Part shown: positions 8,710 through 15,682 of the stretch, piece after piece
How the letters are laid out: every line of letters begins with the position of its first letter
Position numbering within the stretch: position 1 is the stretch's first letter
Source of the DNA: Lachnospiraceae bacterium UBA6452
GTDB lineage: Bacteria > Bacillota > Clostridia > Lachnospirales > Lachnospiraceae
Reading direction: 5' to 3'
DNA length: 16,612 nt
Assembly (NCBI GenBank): GCA_002441865.1
Contig: DJNY01000190.1
Coordinates: forward strand, 10,930-27,541
Position numbers and translations under genes: made by a program
Notes under the pieces: model-generated
What the model was told of the DNA's origin: nothing
Database searches by the model: none
The model's input: only the letters and a program-made list of their open reading frames with translations

Positions 8710-9276
8710 TTATTTTGTATCCGCGCTGTTATCGGAGACAACCGATTCCAGCTTGATCAGATCATCCGCGGTTTCCCGGAAGCTGCTACAAAGGCCTCCG
8801 GACATTGTATAGACCACATCCGGCTGCTGATCTGTCATAAAATAGTAGCAGTTTGCTGTCGCATTATGGTCACCGACCGTAAAGGTGTAAGTCTGCTCTG
8901 CCGTTGTTACGGTAATGATATTCGATGGATTTGTGAGCCCGTATTCTGACAGGTCTGTCACATCATCAATTTCTTCGTCCGCTTCTACCTTTGTCACATT
9001 GGCAAGCATACTCGTGATCCTGTCATTATCCATATGCAGCTCTGTATTCTGGTCATAACTCCAGTTATCATCCGTTTTGGTAAAGGATAAGGTTTCTCCA
9101 TCCAGCCGGTAAGAAAATGCTGTTATCATATCTGCATCGATCTGCGCCACCTGGATCTTATCCTCCTCTTCCTTTTCCGCCTGCTTCTTATTATATTGCT
9201 GTAAGAGAAGATAACCACCGATGAGCAGTGCCAATGCTATTACAAGCACAACCATTTGAACTTTCTGTTTTCGCAT
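8710..9276 (-). CDS. DUF4340 domain protein, partner of the Gld-type ABC exporter
   Basis: The 188-residue protein has a short basic start, one N-terminal membrane helix (about 8-26), a charged lysine/glutamate linker and an extracytoplasmic domain. The pattern SYRLDGETLSFTKTDDNWSYD, followed by a LSEYGLTNPSNIITVTT stretch, is typical of DUF4340 (Pfam PF14238), whose members often lie beside GldG-like genes. The domain probably sits outside the membrane with the GldG part of the neighbouring protein. Its molecular role is not known. The ATG has an AAGGAG site 8 bases upstream. It follows the permease/GldG gene by 52 bases with no terminator, so it should be the last gene of that operon. Confidence 0.85.
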   Translation of the reverse strand: MRKQKVQMVVLVIALALLIGGYLLLQQYNKKQAEKEEEDKIQVAQIDADMITAFSYRLDGETLSFTKTDDNWSYDQNTELHMDNDRITSMLANVTKVEADEEIDDVTDLSEYGLTNPSNIITVTTAEQTYTFTVGDHNATANCYYFMTDQQPDVVYTMSGGLCSSFRETADDLIKLESVVSDNSADTK

Positions 9277-9328
9277 TTCTTTTTCTCCTTGTCTTCTTTT
9301 CCACGCCTATATATCTTCCGCTTTTCAA

Positions 9329-11434
9329 CTAGCGTCTTCTCCTCCTTACCCAGATCACAATACCGGCTGCGAGAAGTAATACCGGCAGAAGGATCACAGT
9401 AGTCAGTCCGAGGAATACGAACTGATTCTGCGGAACCGTAATGCTCTCCTGTGTGTATTCTTTCACCGGAATCGATACGGAACTCTGTTCCTCTGACAGA
9501 TCATTGATCACACGTGTGAACAGCTGCAGGTTGGAACCGCCGACCATCTGGCTGGATGCGTCTGTAAAGAGATTCTCGGAAGAGAATACAAACAGCGTAC
9601 TTGTTGTATCGTCCGTCGTTTTCTCTACTTTTGCACCCAGGGTGAACTGTCCTGTCTCATCGCCGTCTTCTGCTTCATAGCTTGTCATTTTCTGCGGATC
9701 ATCCTTTACAACCGCATTTTCACTTGTAACAAGCATCTGTGTTACGGAGAGTGCATCATTTTCAGATACAGTCAGCCCCTGTGCATATGGTGCAAAGACA
9801 TACTTGGAATCTGCAAAATCAGATGTATACGTATTGCTCTTGACTTCCGGGATCAGATAAAACGGATTCTGGTAATAATGTCCGTTATCTGTTTCCGCCA
9901 GAATACCCTTTGTTACGGATACCCCGTATTCCTCCAGAATGGATTTGAAATTCGTCATATCCTTATCTGTGTAAGTTGTCACGACAATGGCTTTTCCGCC
10001 TGCTGCCATATAATCTTTTACCTTCCGGGCATCATCTGTTGAAAAATCACTGAGCGGAGCCAGGATCATGATCGCATCCGCATCCTCCGGAATTGCATCC
10101 TGATCCATCAGATTCAGGTCTTCCACTGTCAGATTTGCCTTTTCCATAGCAGCCTGGAACGAACTGTCAAGTTCCTGTTCATCATGTCCCGTGATACGGT
10201 AAACAACGGGCATATCAGCTGCAGTCACATAATCCAGTGCACTTGTGATCCTTCCTTCTCCGTCATATCCGGTCGTTTTCTGGGAATATGTGTTATAATC
10301 AATCTGTGTTTCATACATATCTGCATAGGAAATTACCTTATTTCTCTTTTCTCCCACTACGATCAGACTGTTTTCCTGCAGCGTATCACTTGTATAATCC
10401 GAAGCAAAATTCGGATATTTGACCGGATCTTTATATTCTACTTTAATATGAGAAGATTCACTTTCGTACTTGGAAAGTGTCTGGGAAATCGTCTCATCCA
10501 GTGTACTCTTCTTTCCGTATACATAGATCGTTACATCTTCCTGCATATTTTTTAAGAACTGCGCCGTATCATCTGTCAGGGAATACAGATGATTGCTCGT
10601 CATATCAATACTGGATACGGAAAGCGGCAGCTGATCTGCAACCAGATTGACAAGTACCGTCACTGCAATTGCAACTGCGATCATTCCGGTGCTGAATACA
10701 CCTGTTTTCAGACTTTTGACGGAAATGCTCCATCTTCTCTTCTGAATGGACTGGCAGGTCAGGAACAAAAGCAGCAATGTAACGGTTATAAAATAAATCA
10801 CTGCCTTCAGATCCAGCGTTCCTGTCAGGAAAGCAGAAAATCTCGTATAAAAGTCAAAGCATCCCAGAATCTTTGTCAGTACATTGCCCTCTGAAGAGAT
10901 CATATTGCAAAGTCCACTCATGATATAGCAGACAAAAAGGGCTGCAAAGGATAATACTGCTGCAATCACCTGGCTTTCCGTCAGAGAAGAAATGAACACA
11001 CCGACTGCCATACAGGCAAGCCCATATAAATAGAAGCCCAGGATCGCTGTATATGCTTCTGCCAGCGGAACATTGCCGAACTTTGTCAGGATCAGCGGAT
11101 ACAGGCAGATCACAAGCATTGGAATCGTAAAGACAGAAGCCAGTGCCAGAAATTTTCCTGCAATGATCTTTCCAAGAGAAACCGGTGCTGTCAGAATGAG
11201 CTGATCGGTTTTATTTTTCCGTTCCTCCGCAAGACACCGCATCGTCAGGATCGGAACTGCCAGAAGCAGGATAAATCCACACGCACTGATCACATTTGAA
11301 AAGTAAGCACTGCCATATAACAGGTTGGTCGCAGTAAAGTACAATCCGACAAAAAAGAGGATCGCTGCCATGAACAGCCAGCCTATCACCGTATGTAAAT
11401 AACTCTTAAATTCCCTTTTCCATATCGCCAGCAT
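9329..11434 (-). CDS. Fused ABC-2 permease (GldF-like) and GldG-like auxiliary protein
   Basis: This 701-residue protein joins two units that are separate genes in gliding Bacteroidetes. Residues 1-230 are an ABC-2 type permease with about six membrane helices and the landmark RCLAEERKNKTDQLILTAPV. A helix at about 248-266 leads into a GldG-like extracytoplasmic domain starting SSIDMTSNHLYSLTDDTAQF and continuing with a ThuA/GATase-like core (VVYRITGHDEQEL, MILAPLSDFS, YMAAGGKAIVV). The C-terminal end is one membrane helix with a basic tail. With the upstream ATPase it forms an export-type ABC system of unknown substrate. I chose the ATG at 11434: AGGAGG lies 9 bases upstream and the protein then starts MLAIWKREFKSYL, typical of the family. 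The longer frame to 11503 is arginine/lysine-rich shadow sequence over the ATPase end. The start overlaps the ATPase gene by 29 bases, implying coupled translation. Confidence 0.9.
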   Translation of the reverse strand: MLAIWKREFKSYLHTVIGWLFMAAILFFVGLYFTATNLLYGSAYFSNVISACGFILLLAVPILTMRCLAEERKNKTDQLILTAPVSLGKIIAGKFLALASVFTIPMLVICLYPLILTKFGNVPLAEAYTAILGFYLYGLACMAVGVFISSLTESQVIAAVLSFAALFVCYIMSGLCNMISSEGNVLTKILGCFDFYTRFSAFLTGTLDLKAVIYFITVTLLLLFLTCQSIQKRRWSISVKSLKTGVFSTGMIAVAIAVTVLVNLVADQLPLSVSSIDMTSNHLYSLTDDTAQFLKNMQEDVTIYVYGKKSTLDETISQTLSKYESESSHIKVEYKDPVKYPNFASDYTSDTLQENSLIVVGEKRNKVISYADMYETQIDYNTYSQKTTGYDGEGRITSALDYVTAADMPVVYRITGHDEQELDSSFQAAMEKANLTVEDLNLMDQDAIPEDADAIMILAPLSDFSTDDARKVKDYMAAGGKAIVVTTYTDKDMTNFKSILEEYGVSVTKGILAETDNGHYYQNPFYLIPEVKSNTYTSDFADSKYVFAPYAQGLTVSENDALSVTQMLVTSENAVVKDDPQKMTSYEAEDGDETGQFTLGAKVEKTTDDTTSTLFVFSSENLFTDASSQMVGGSNLQLFTRVINDLSEEQSSVSIPVKEYTQESITVPQNQFVFLGLTTVILLPVLLLAAGIVIWVRRRRR

Positions 11435-12473
11435 TGTCTGTCTCCTCCTTCTGCGCTGTTTCTGCCGTCTGTGTTTCTTCTGTTTCAGCAGTCTCTGCTG
11501 CATCCTGCCCGGCTGTTTTTCCGTTCTCCTGTTCTTTTGTCAGTTCCAGGAATACATCCTCTAAGGATTTACTTGTCATCTTCATCTCATAGATCGGCAG
11601 CTTATGCTCTGCCATATAATAGAAGATTTCTTCCCGCAGATCCACTTCCTTTTTATAATGAAGCTCCATCTGCCACAGATCATTTTCCGGACTGTGTGAT
11701 ACATGCACTTCTTCAATAGCTGTATATTTGTCTTTCAGATCTCTTTCCGCAGCCCTGACTGCCTCTTCTGTACCGTGAAGCTGCATGGAAAGCACATTAT
11801 CGCCGCTCATCAGCCGGCTCAGATTTTCCGGTGTGTCACTTGCTACCAGTCTGCCATGTGCAATGATCATAATATGATCGCAGACCGCACTGACTTCCGG
11901 TAAAATATGAGAGCTCAAAATTACCGTATGTTTCTTACCCAGGCTCTTGATCAGCTGTCTGATCTCTATGATCTGCATCGGATCCAGACCGACCGTCGGC
12001 TCATCTAAGATAATGATCTTCGGATACCCTAAAATCGCCTGCGCCAGACCGACTCTCTGTTTATAACCTTTGGAAAGATTCTGGATCAGTCTGTCCTGCA
12101 TGGATGTGATCTTTGTCAGTTCCATGACCTCCCCGATCTGTTTCTGTCTCTCACTTTTATCGATCTTCTTCAGCTCTGCCACAAATGCCAGATATTCTTT
12201 CACAGTCATGGTATCATAAACAGGCGGAAGTTCCGGCAGATAGCCAATATTCTTCTTTGCTTCCTCCGGTTCCTTATAAATATCATGTCCGTCAATCTTA
12301 ATTTCTCCACTGGTTGCTCCCAAGTAACCAGTCAACATGTTCATCGTGGTTGATTTTCCTGCCCCATTCGGACCCAAAAAGCCATATATCTGCCCTTCTT
12401 CTACCTGAAAGGACAAATCATCCACTGCAACATGATTGCCATATTTTTTCGTCAGATGATTTACTTCTATCAT
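11406..12473 (-). CDS. ABC transporter ATP-binding protein (GldA-like)
   Basis: The 355-residue ATPase is of the ABC-2 export type. It has Walker A GPNGAGKST (34-42), a Q-loop region with GYLPELPPVYD, signature LSKGYKQRVG (133-142, with SKGY rather than SGGQ, common in this subfamily), Walker B IIILDEP (153-159) and the H-loop histidine in SSH (189). A C-terminal regulatory region runs to about 310, followed by an acidic Glu/Thr/Ala-rich tail of about 40 residues whose end overlaps the next gene. It powers the fused permease encoded downstream. The ATG has GGGAGG 6 bases upstream. It is the first gene of a three-gene minus-strand operon, divergent from the riboswitch-controlled carrier. Confidence 0.93.
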   Translation of the reverse strand: MIEVNHLTKKYGNHVAVDDLSFQVEEGQIYGFLGPNGAGKSTTMNMLTGYLGATSGEIKIDGHDIYKEPEEAKKNIGYLPELPPVYDTMTVKEYLAFVAELKKIDKSERQKQIGEVMELTKITSMQDRLIQNLSKGYKQRVGLAQAILGYPKIIILDEPTVGLDPMQIIEIRQLIKSLGKKHTVILSSHILPEVSAVCDHIMIIAHGRLVASDTPENLSRLMSGDNVLSMQLHGTEEAVRAAERDLKDKYTAIEEVHVSHSPENDLWQMELHYKKEVDLREEIFYYMAEHKLPIYEMKMTSKSLEDVFLELTKEQENGKTAGQDAAETAETEETQTAETAQKEETDNAGDMEKGI

Positions 12474-12516
12474 GGTCTGCCTCCCTGTACCATCTTATAT
12501 TTGCTCCTATCATAAT

Positions 12517-12582
12517 TTGGAATTGTGAAAAAAAGGATATGATTTTGTGAAAAAAGTGTGTAGAAATTGTGATATGCTATTT
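12517..12582. repeat. Three direct repeats with exact 22-bp period (operator candidate)
   Basis: TTGTGA occurs at 12523, 12545 and 12567, exactly 22 bases apart. Each copy is preceded by a similar purine/AT stretch (consensus GAAWTTGTGA); the first two copies continue into AAAAAA. The array lies between the ABC operon and the AGCS gene, just upstream of the latter's -35 box. On the minus strand it adjoins TATGAT (12509-12514), a possible -10 element of the ABC operon that has no recognisable -35 box. Spacing of two helical turns puts the copies on one face of the DNA, as for response-regulator sites. The regulator is not in the window. Confidence 0.6.
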
Positions 12583-12609
12583 GACACGGACTGTATGCTA
12601 TGATAACTT
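12581..12609 (+). promoter_or_regulatory. Promoter of the riboswitch-AGCS transcript
   Basis: A perfect TTGACA (12581-12586) is followed by a 17-base spacer and TAACTT (12604-12609) with an upstream TG (extended -10). The -10 matches consensus at only 3 of 6 positions, so the -10 placement is tentative. Transcription would start near 12616, just before the riboswitch aptamer. Confidence 0.55.
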
Positions 12610-12627
12610 ATTATCTATGGGTAACCA

Positions 12628-12712
12628 CTCTGGAGAGTCTCTCACCCTCTTTGGGAAGAGAGCGCCGAAGGTGTACGGCTTACAGCCAATCTCTCAGGCA
12701 CAAAGGACAGAG
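12628..12712 (+). promoter_or_regulatory. Glycine riboswitch, single aptamer
   Basis: The closing stem CTCTG (12628-12632) pairs with CAGAG (12708-12712), and inside it GAGAG (12633-12637) pairs with CTCTC (12691-12695). The conserved core GCGCCGAAGG (12662-12671) and CTCTCAGGCACAAAGGACAG (12691-12710) match the glycine (gcvT-type) riboswitch consensus. Only one aptamer is present; no second core follows before the gene. It senses glycine and should control the downstream amino-acid carrier gene. No run of T is seen after it, so control of translation is more likely than termination. Confidence 0.9.
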
Positions 12713-12739
12713 CATTACATATCTGATACGTATTGCATG

Positions 12740-12777
12740 TTCTTCTCTTTAGAGTCAAATCATGACGAAGAGAGGAA
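12740..12777 (+). promoter_or_regulatory. Possible SD-sequestering hairpin (riboswitch expression platform)
   Basis: TTCTTCTCT (12740-12748) can pair with AGAGAGGAA (12769-12777), with one G-T wobble. A small inner stem, GTCA (12754-12757) with TGAC (12763-12766), adds stability. The 3' arm covers the purine-rich ribosome binding region just before the ATG at 12789. The AGAG in the 3' strand of the aptamer's closing stem could compete for CTCT in the 5' arm, so glycine binding could favour this hairpin and lower translation. The pairing is visible; the switching logic is inference. Confidence 0.45.
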
Positions 12778-12788
12778 GGAACACAAAA

Positions 12789-14201
12789 ATGTTAGAAACT
12801 ATCAACAATCTACTTGGTGCAATCGATGACTTCGTATGGGGCGTTCCCCTGATCGTACTCATCCTTGCCACAGGCATCTATCTGACGATCCGTGTCAGAT
12901 GTCTGCAGGTCACTAAACTCCCACGCGCGATCCATTATATGTTTCATTCGGAATCCGAGGATCTGGATGGTGAAGTATCCAGCTTTGCTGCACTTTGTAC
13001 CGCGTTATCCGCAACGATCGGAACCGGTAATATCGTCGGCGTTGCAACAGCTATCGTAGCCGGTGGTCCGGGCGCATTATTCTGGATGTGGATTGCAGCC
13101 TTTTTAGGAACAGCCACCAAATATTCGGAAGGTCTTCTTGCCGTAAAATATCGTACTGTTGCAGAAGACGGGCATATTGTGGGCGGTCCGTTCTACTATA
13201 TTGAAAAAGGTATGGGAGAAAAATGGAAATGGCTTGCAAAGCTTTTCGCTTTCTTTGGCGTTGGCGTTGGCCTTTTCGGTATCGGTACTTTTACCCAGGT
13301 AAACGGTATCACAAGTGCAGCCAACAACTTCTTTGATCCTGATAACATACATATGATCTCTTTATTCGGACGTAATTATTCCTGGTCCGTTGTGATCGCA
13401 GGCCTGATCCTTGCGATCTGTGTCGGTCTTGTCGTCATCGGCGGTTTAAAGAGAATCTCACAGGTTTCACAGATTGTCGTACCATTTATGGCTGTGATCT
13501 ATGTGATCGCTGCCATTGCCATCCTGATCTGTAATGTTACAAAAATCCCAGGAGCTTTTGTAACGATCATCCAGAGCGCATTTGGTCTGCGTGCTGCCGC
13601 AGGTGGTGCTCTCGGTGCAGTCCTGCTTGCCATGCAGAAAGGTATTGCCCGTGGTATCTTCTCCAATGAGGCCGGTCTTGGCAGCGCACCCATCGCTGCA
13701 GCCGCTGCTCATACAGAAGAACCTGTAAGACAGGGACTTGTTTCCATGATGGGAACCATTATCGACACACTGATCATCTGTACCATGACCGGTCTTGCCA
13801 TTGTCATCACAGATACATGGAACATCGGTCTGGAAGGTGTTGCCGTTACAACTGCAGCATTCCAGCGTGGACTTCCGCTTCCTGACAAGGCATGCTCCTT
13901 TATTTTAATGCTTTGTCTGATCTTCTTTGCCTTTACAACGATCCTTGGCTGGGATTACTATTCTGAGCGTTGTCTCGAATACCTCTGCCATGGCAACCAG
14001 AAGGTCGTACATGTATATCGCTGGATCTACATTCTGGCTGTTCTGATCGGGCCTTTCATGACGATTTCCGCTGTCTGGACGATCGCTGATATCTTCAACG
14101 GTCTGATGGCACTGCCTAACCTGGTAGCTCTGATCGCATTATCCGGCGTGATCGTAGCCGAAACAAAGTCTTACTTTGAAAGAATTCCGAAGTATAAATA
14201 A
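12789..14201 (+). CDS. AGCS-family amino acid (alanine/glycine):cation symporter
   Basis: This 470-residue polytopic membrane protein belongs to the AGCS (Na_Ala_symp) family, which moves alanine or glycine with sodium or protons. Landmarks are an early GVPLIVLILATGIYLTI helix, SATIGTGNIVGVATAIVAGG, the family signature GPGALFWMWIAAFLGTATKY, and GIARGIFSNEAGLGSAPIAA in the middle, all well conserved. The length is normal. I chose the ATG at 12789 rather than the in-frame one at 12762 because the purine-rich SD (AGAGGAAGGA, about 12771-12780) lies between them and the protein then starts MLETINNLL. The glycine riboswitch directly upstream makes glycine a likely substrate. The gene is monocistronic and convergent with prfB. 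Confidence 0.93.
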   Translation: MLETINNLLGAIDDFVWGVPLIVLILATGIYLTIRVRCLQVTKLPRAIHYMFHSESEDLDGEVSSFAALCTALSATIGTGNIVGVATAIVAGGPGALFWMWIAAFLGTATKYSEGLLAVKYRTVAEDGHIVGGPFYYIEKGMGEKWKWLAKLFAFFGVGVGLFGIGTFTQVNGITSAANNFFDPDNIHMISLFGRNYSWSVVIAGLILAICVGLVVIGGLKRISQVSQIVVPFMAVIYVIAAIAILICNVTKIPGAFVTIIQSAFGLRAAAGGALGAVLLAMQKGIARGIFSNEAGLGSAPIAAAAAHTEEPVRQGLVSMMGTIIDTLIICTMTGLAIVITDTWNIGLEGVAVTTAAFQRGLPLPDKACSFILMLCLIFFAFTTILGWDYYSERCLEYLCHGNQKVVHVYRWIYILAVLIGPFMTISAVWTIADIFNGLMALPNLVALIALSGVIVAETKSYFERIPKYK

Positions 14202-14219
14202 TTTATAATAATGTAAATA

Positions 14220-14378
14220 AAAAAACATATAGTAAGCAATCACGTTTGACTCCCCTGCGATTTGCAGAGCACATTTGCCACGCTCCAGCCGCAAAAAAGC
14301 GTTGCGGTCTCTCCGCTGTGGCAAGTGCTCCGCAAATCTCGGTCGTCTACACTATCGATTGTTTACTATATGTTTTTT
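14220..14378. repeat. 159-bp long inverted-repeat element, likely bidirectional terminator
   Basis: The 22-base arms 14220-14241 and 14357-14378 are complementary except for one G-T position, and each strand reads A6...T6 across the element. Inside, 14259-14281 pairs with 14318-14338 (with a two-base bulge and one mismatch), and at the tip CCGCAA (14289-14294) pairs with TTGCGG (14302-14307). The whole element can thus form one very long stem. It starts 18 bases after the AGCS stop and has T tracts on both strands (six T on plus, seven on minus), so it could end transcription from both sides. I see no target-site duplication or coding content. Confidence 0.75.
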
Positions 14379-14402
14379 CTGTTGGTATCATATTATATAA
14401 AT

Positions 14403-14424
14403 GGAGTTTCGCTTGCGAAACTCC
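14403..14424. repeat. Perfect 10-bp inverted repeat with 2-base spacer
   Basis: GGAGTTTCGC (14403-14412) is followed by TT and its exact complement GCGAAACTCC (14415-14424). There is no T tract next to it. It directly abuts the next palindromic unit at 14425. Confidence 0.8.
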
Positions 14425-14493
14425 TGCGCCGAACGCGATATGCCATGAGATTCTTCCTCATGGCATATATTTTCCGCTTCGCGTGAGTGCGCA
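14425..14493. repeat. Nested palindrome enclosing a perfect 12-bp hairpin
   Basis: The outer TGCGC (14425-14429) pairs with GCGCA (14489-14493), and ACGCG (14433-14437) pairs with CGCGT (14480-14484). Inside, ATATGCCATGAG (14438-14449) pairs perfectly with CTCATGGCATAT (14457-14468) across a 7-base loop. ATTTT follows the inner hairpin on the plus strand, so a weak terminator function is possible. Confidence 0.7.
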
Positions 14494-14497
14494 TCAT

Positions 14498-14530
14498 TAT
14501 ATATATGAATGTTTTACATTCATATATATA
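14498..14530. repeat. Perfect 15-bp AT-rich hairpin after prfB
   Basis: Bases 14498-14512 are the exact complement of 14516-14530, with a 3-base loop. The element lies 8 bases beyond the prfB stop codon on the minus strand and has no T tract after it. Confidence 0.75.
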
Positions 14531-14552
14531 GCCCGGGCTTAATTGCCCAGGC
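14531..14552 (-). repeat. GC-rich hairpin spanning the prfB stop codon
   Basis: On the minus strand GCCTGGGC (14545-14552) pairs with GCCCGGGC (14531-14538), with one T-G wobble, across a 6-base loop AATTAA that contains the prfB TAA stop. It could act as a 3'-end stabiliser or as the GC part of a terminator; no T tract follows. Confidence 0.6.
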
Positions 14553-15649
14553 TTTTCCATTTAAGATATGCATTGATGAATTTATCGATATCACCGTCTA
14601 GGACCGCATCTACATTACCTGTCTCAGCCCCGGTTCTTGTATCTTTGACCATGGTGTACGGCTGCATGACATAAGAACGGATCTGATTGCCCCATCCGAT
14701 CTCCGTAACCTCACCACGGATATCAGACAGCTTTTCCGCATTTGCTTCCTGTTTGAGCATATACAGCTTTGCACGCAGCATCTGCATTGCTTTGTCCTTG
14801 TTCATATGCTGGCTTCGTTCGTTCTGGCACTGTACCACAATACCTGTCGGCAGATGCGTGATACGGATCGCGGAAGACGTCTTATTGATGTGCTGTCCAC
14901 CGGCTCCGGAGCTCCGGTATGTGTCGATACGAAGATCTTCATCCCTGATCTCCACATCCACATCTTCTTCAATATCCGGCATTACATCCAGCGATACAAA
15001 TGAAGTCTGGCGCTTTCCCTGCGCATTGAAGGGAGAAATACGCACCAGTCTGTGTACCCCCTTTTCAGACTTCAGATAGCCATAGGCATTCTCGCCGTTT
15101 ACCTGGAATGTGACCGATTTGATACCGGCTTCTTCGCCTTCCAGGAAGTCCAGCTCCTCTACCGTAAACCCTTTGCGTTCTGCCCATCTTGTATACATTC
15201 GATACAGCATCTGCGCCCAGTCACAGCTTTCCGTTCCGCCTGCACCCGCATTCAGCTTCAGGATCGCATTACATTTGTCATACTCTCCCGAAAGCAGCGT
15301 ACGGATCTTGATATTTTCCAGAGTCTGCACAAAGCTGTCAAATTCTTCTCTCGCTTCCTGTGCAAGCTCTTCATCGTTTTCTTCATAGCCCATCTGGATC
15401 AGCGTCTCGATATCTTCGTACTGCTGGTACAGATGTGCACATGTCTCTACATCATCTTTTAACCTTTTGAGAAGCTTCGACTTTTCCTGTGCTTTGTCAG
15501 CATCATCCCAAAAGCCCGGTGCTTCCATCTCCCGTTCTAATTCTTCGATTCGCTTTTCTTTATCAGCGATGTCAAAGTGAATCCCTTACTTCCGCAAGTG
15601 GAGATTCGTAGGATAAAAGTTCCTGTTTTAACTGATCGAGTTCGACCAC
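14539..15649 (-). CDS. prfB: Peptide chain release factor 2, with programmed +1 frameshift
   Basis: RF2 recognises UGA and UAA stop codons on the ribosome and triggers peptide release. The first 25 codons (15649-15575, beginning VVELDQLKQELLSYESPL) end at an in-frame TGA (15572-15574). A +1 shift at CTT, skipping one T, continues at GAC (15573) for 344 more residues, giving 369 in total, normal for RF2. The RF2 tripeptide SPF (in RISPFNAQGK) reads the stop codon, and GGQ (in SGAGGQHINKTSS) drives peptidyl hydrolysis. The GTG start at 15649 has AAAGGTGG 8 bases upstream; two more GTG codons lie further upstream in frame. The gene follows secA by 33 bases without a terminator, the common Firmicutes secA-prfB order. 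A gene call starting at the ATG near 15528 would miss the N-terminus. Confidence 0.96.
15571..15586 (-). promoter_or_regulatory. prfB programmed frameshift site
   Basis: The minus strand reads AGGGAT-TCA-CTT-TGA-C, the same layout as the classic AGGGGG-TAT-CTT-TGA-C signal. The internal SD-like AGGG lies just upstream, CTT is the slippery codon, TGA is the stop that RF2 itself reads, and C after it makes a weak stop context. Low RF2 slows termination, favours the shift and raises RF2 synthesis. Confidence 0.95.
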
Positions 15650-15682
15650 TCTGCTCACCACCTTTATAGCTGCTACAGCTTT

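Noticed and set aside
11435..11503. Longer start at 11503 for the fused permease
   Set aside because: The extra 23 residues are an Arg/Lys/Gln-rich out-of-frame reading of the ATPase tail, and a strong SD sits just before the ATG at 11434.
12713..12740. Second glycine aptamer after the first
   Set aside because: The stretch is too short and lacks the GCCGAAGG and CAGGCA-type core sequences; at most a short remnant could be present.
14220..14378. Integron attC site or insertion sequence
   Set aside because: No RYYYAAC/GTTRRRY core sites, no integrase or transposase nearby, and no obvious target-site duplication.
14246..14542. Two overlapping small plus-strand frames between the AGCS gene and prfB
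   Set aside because: They run through the inverted-repeat region, have no convincing ribosome binding site, and their apparent sequence is explained by the palindromes.
15528..15530. ATG near 15528 as the start of prfB
   Set aside because: RF2 sequence continues upstream in the same frame to the frameshift site and then in the leader frame to a GTG with a good SD.
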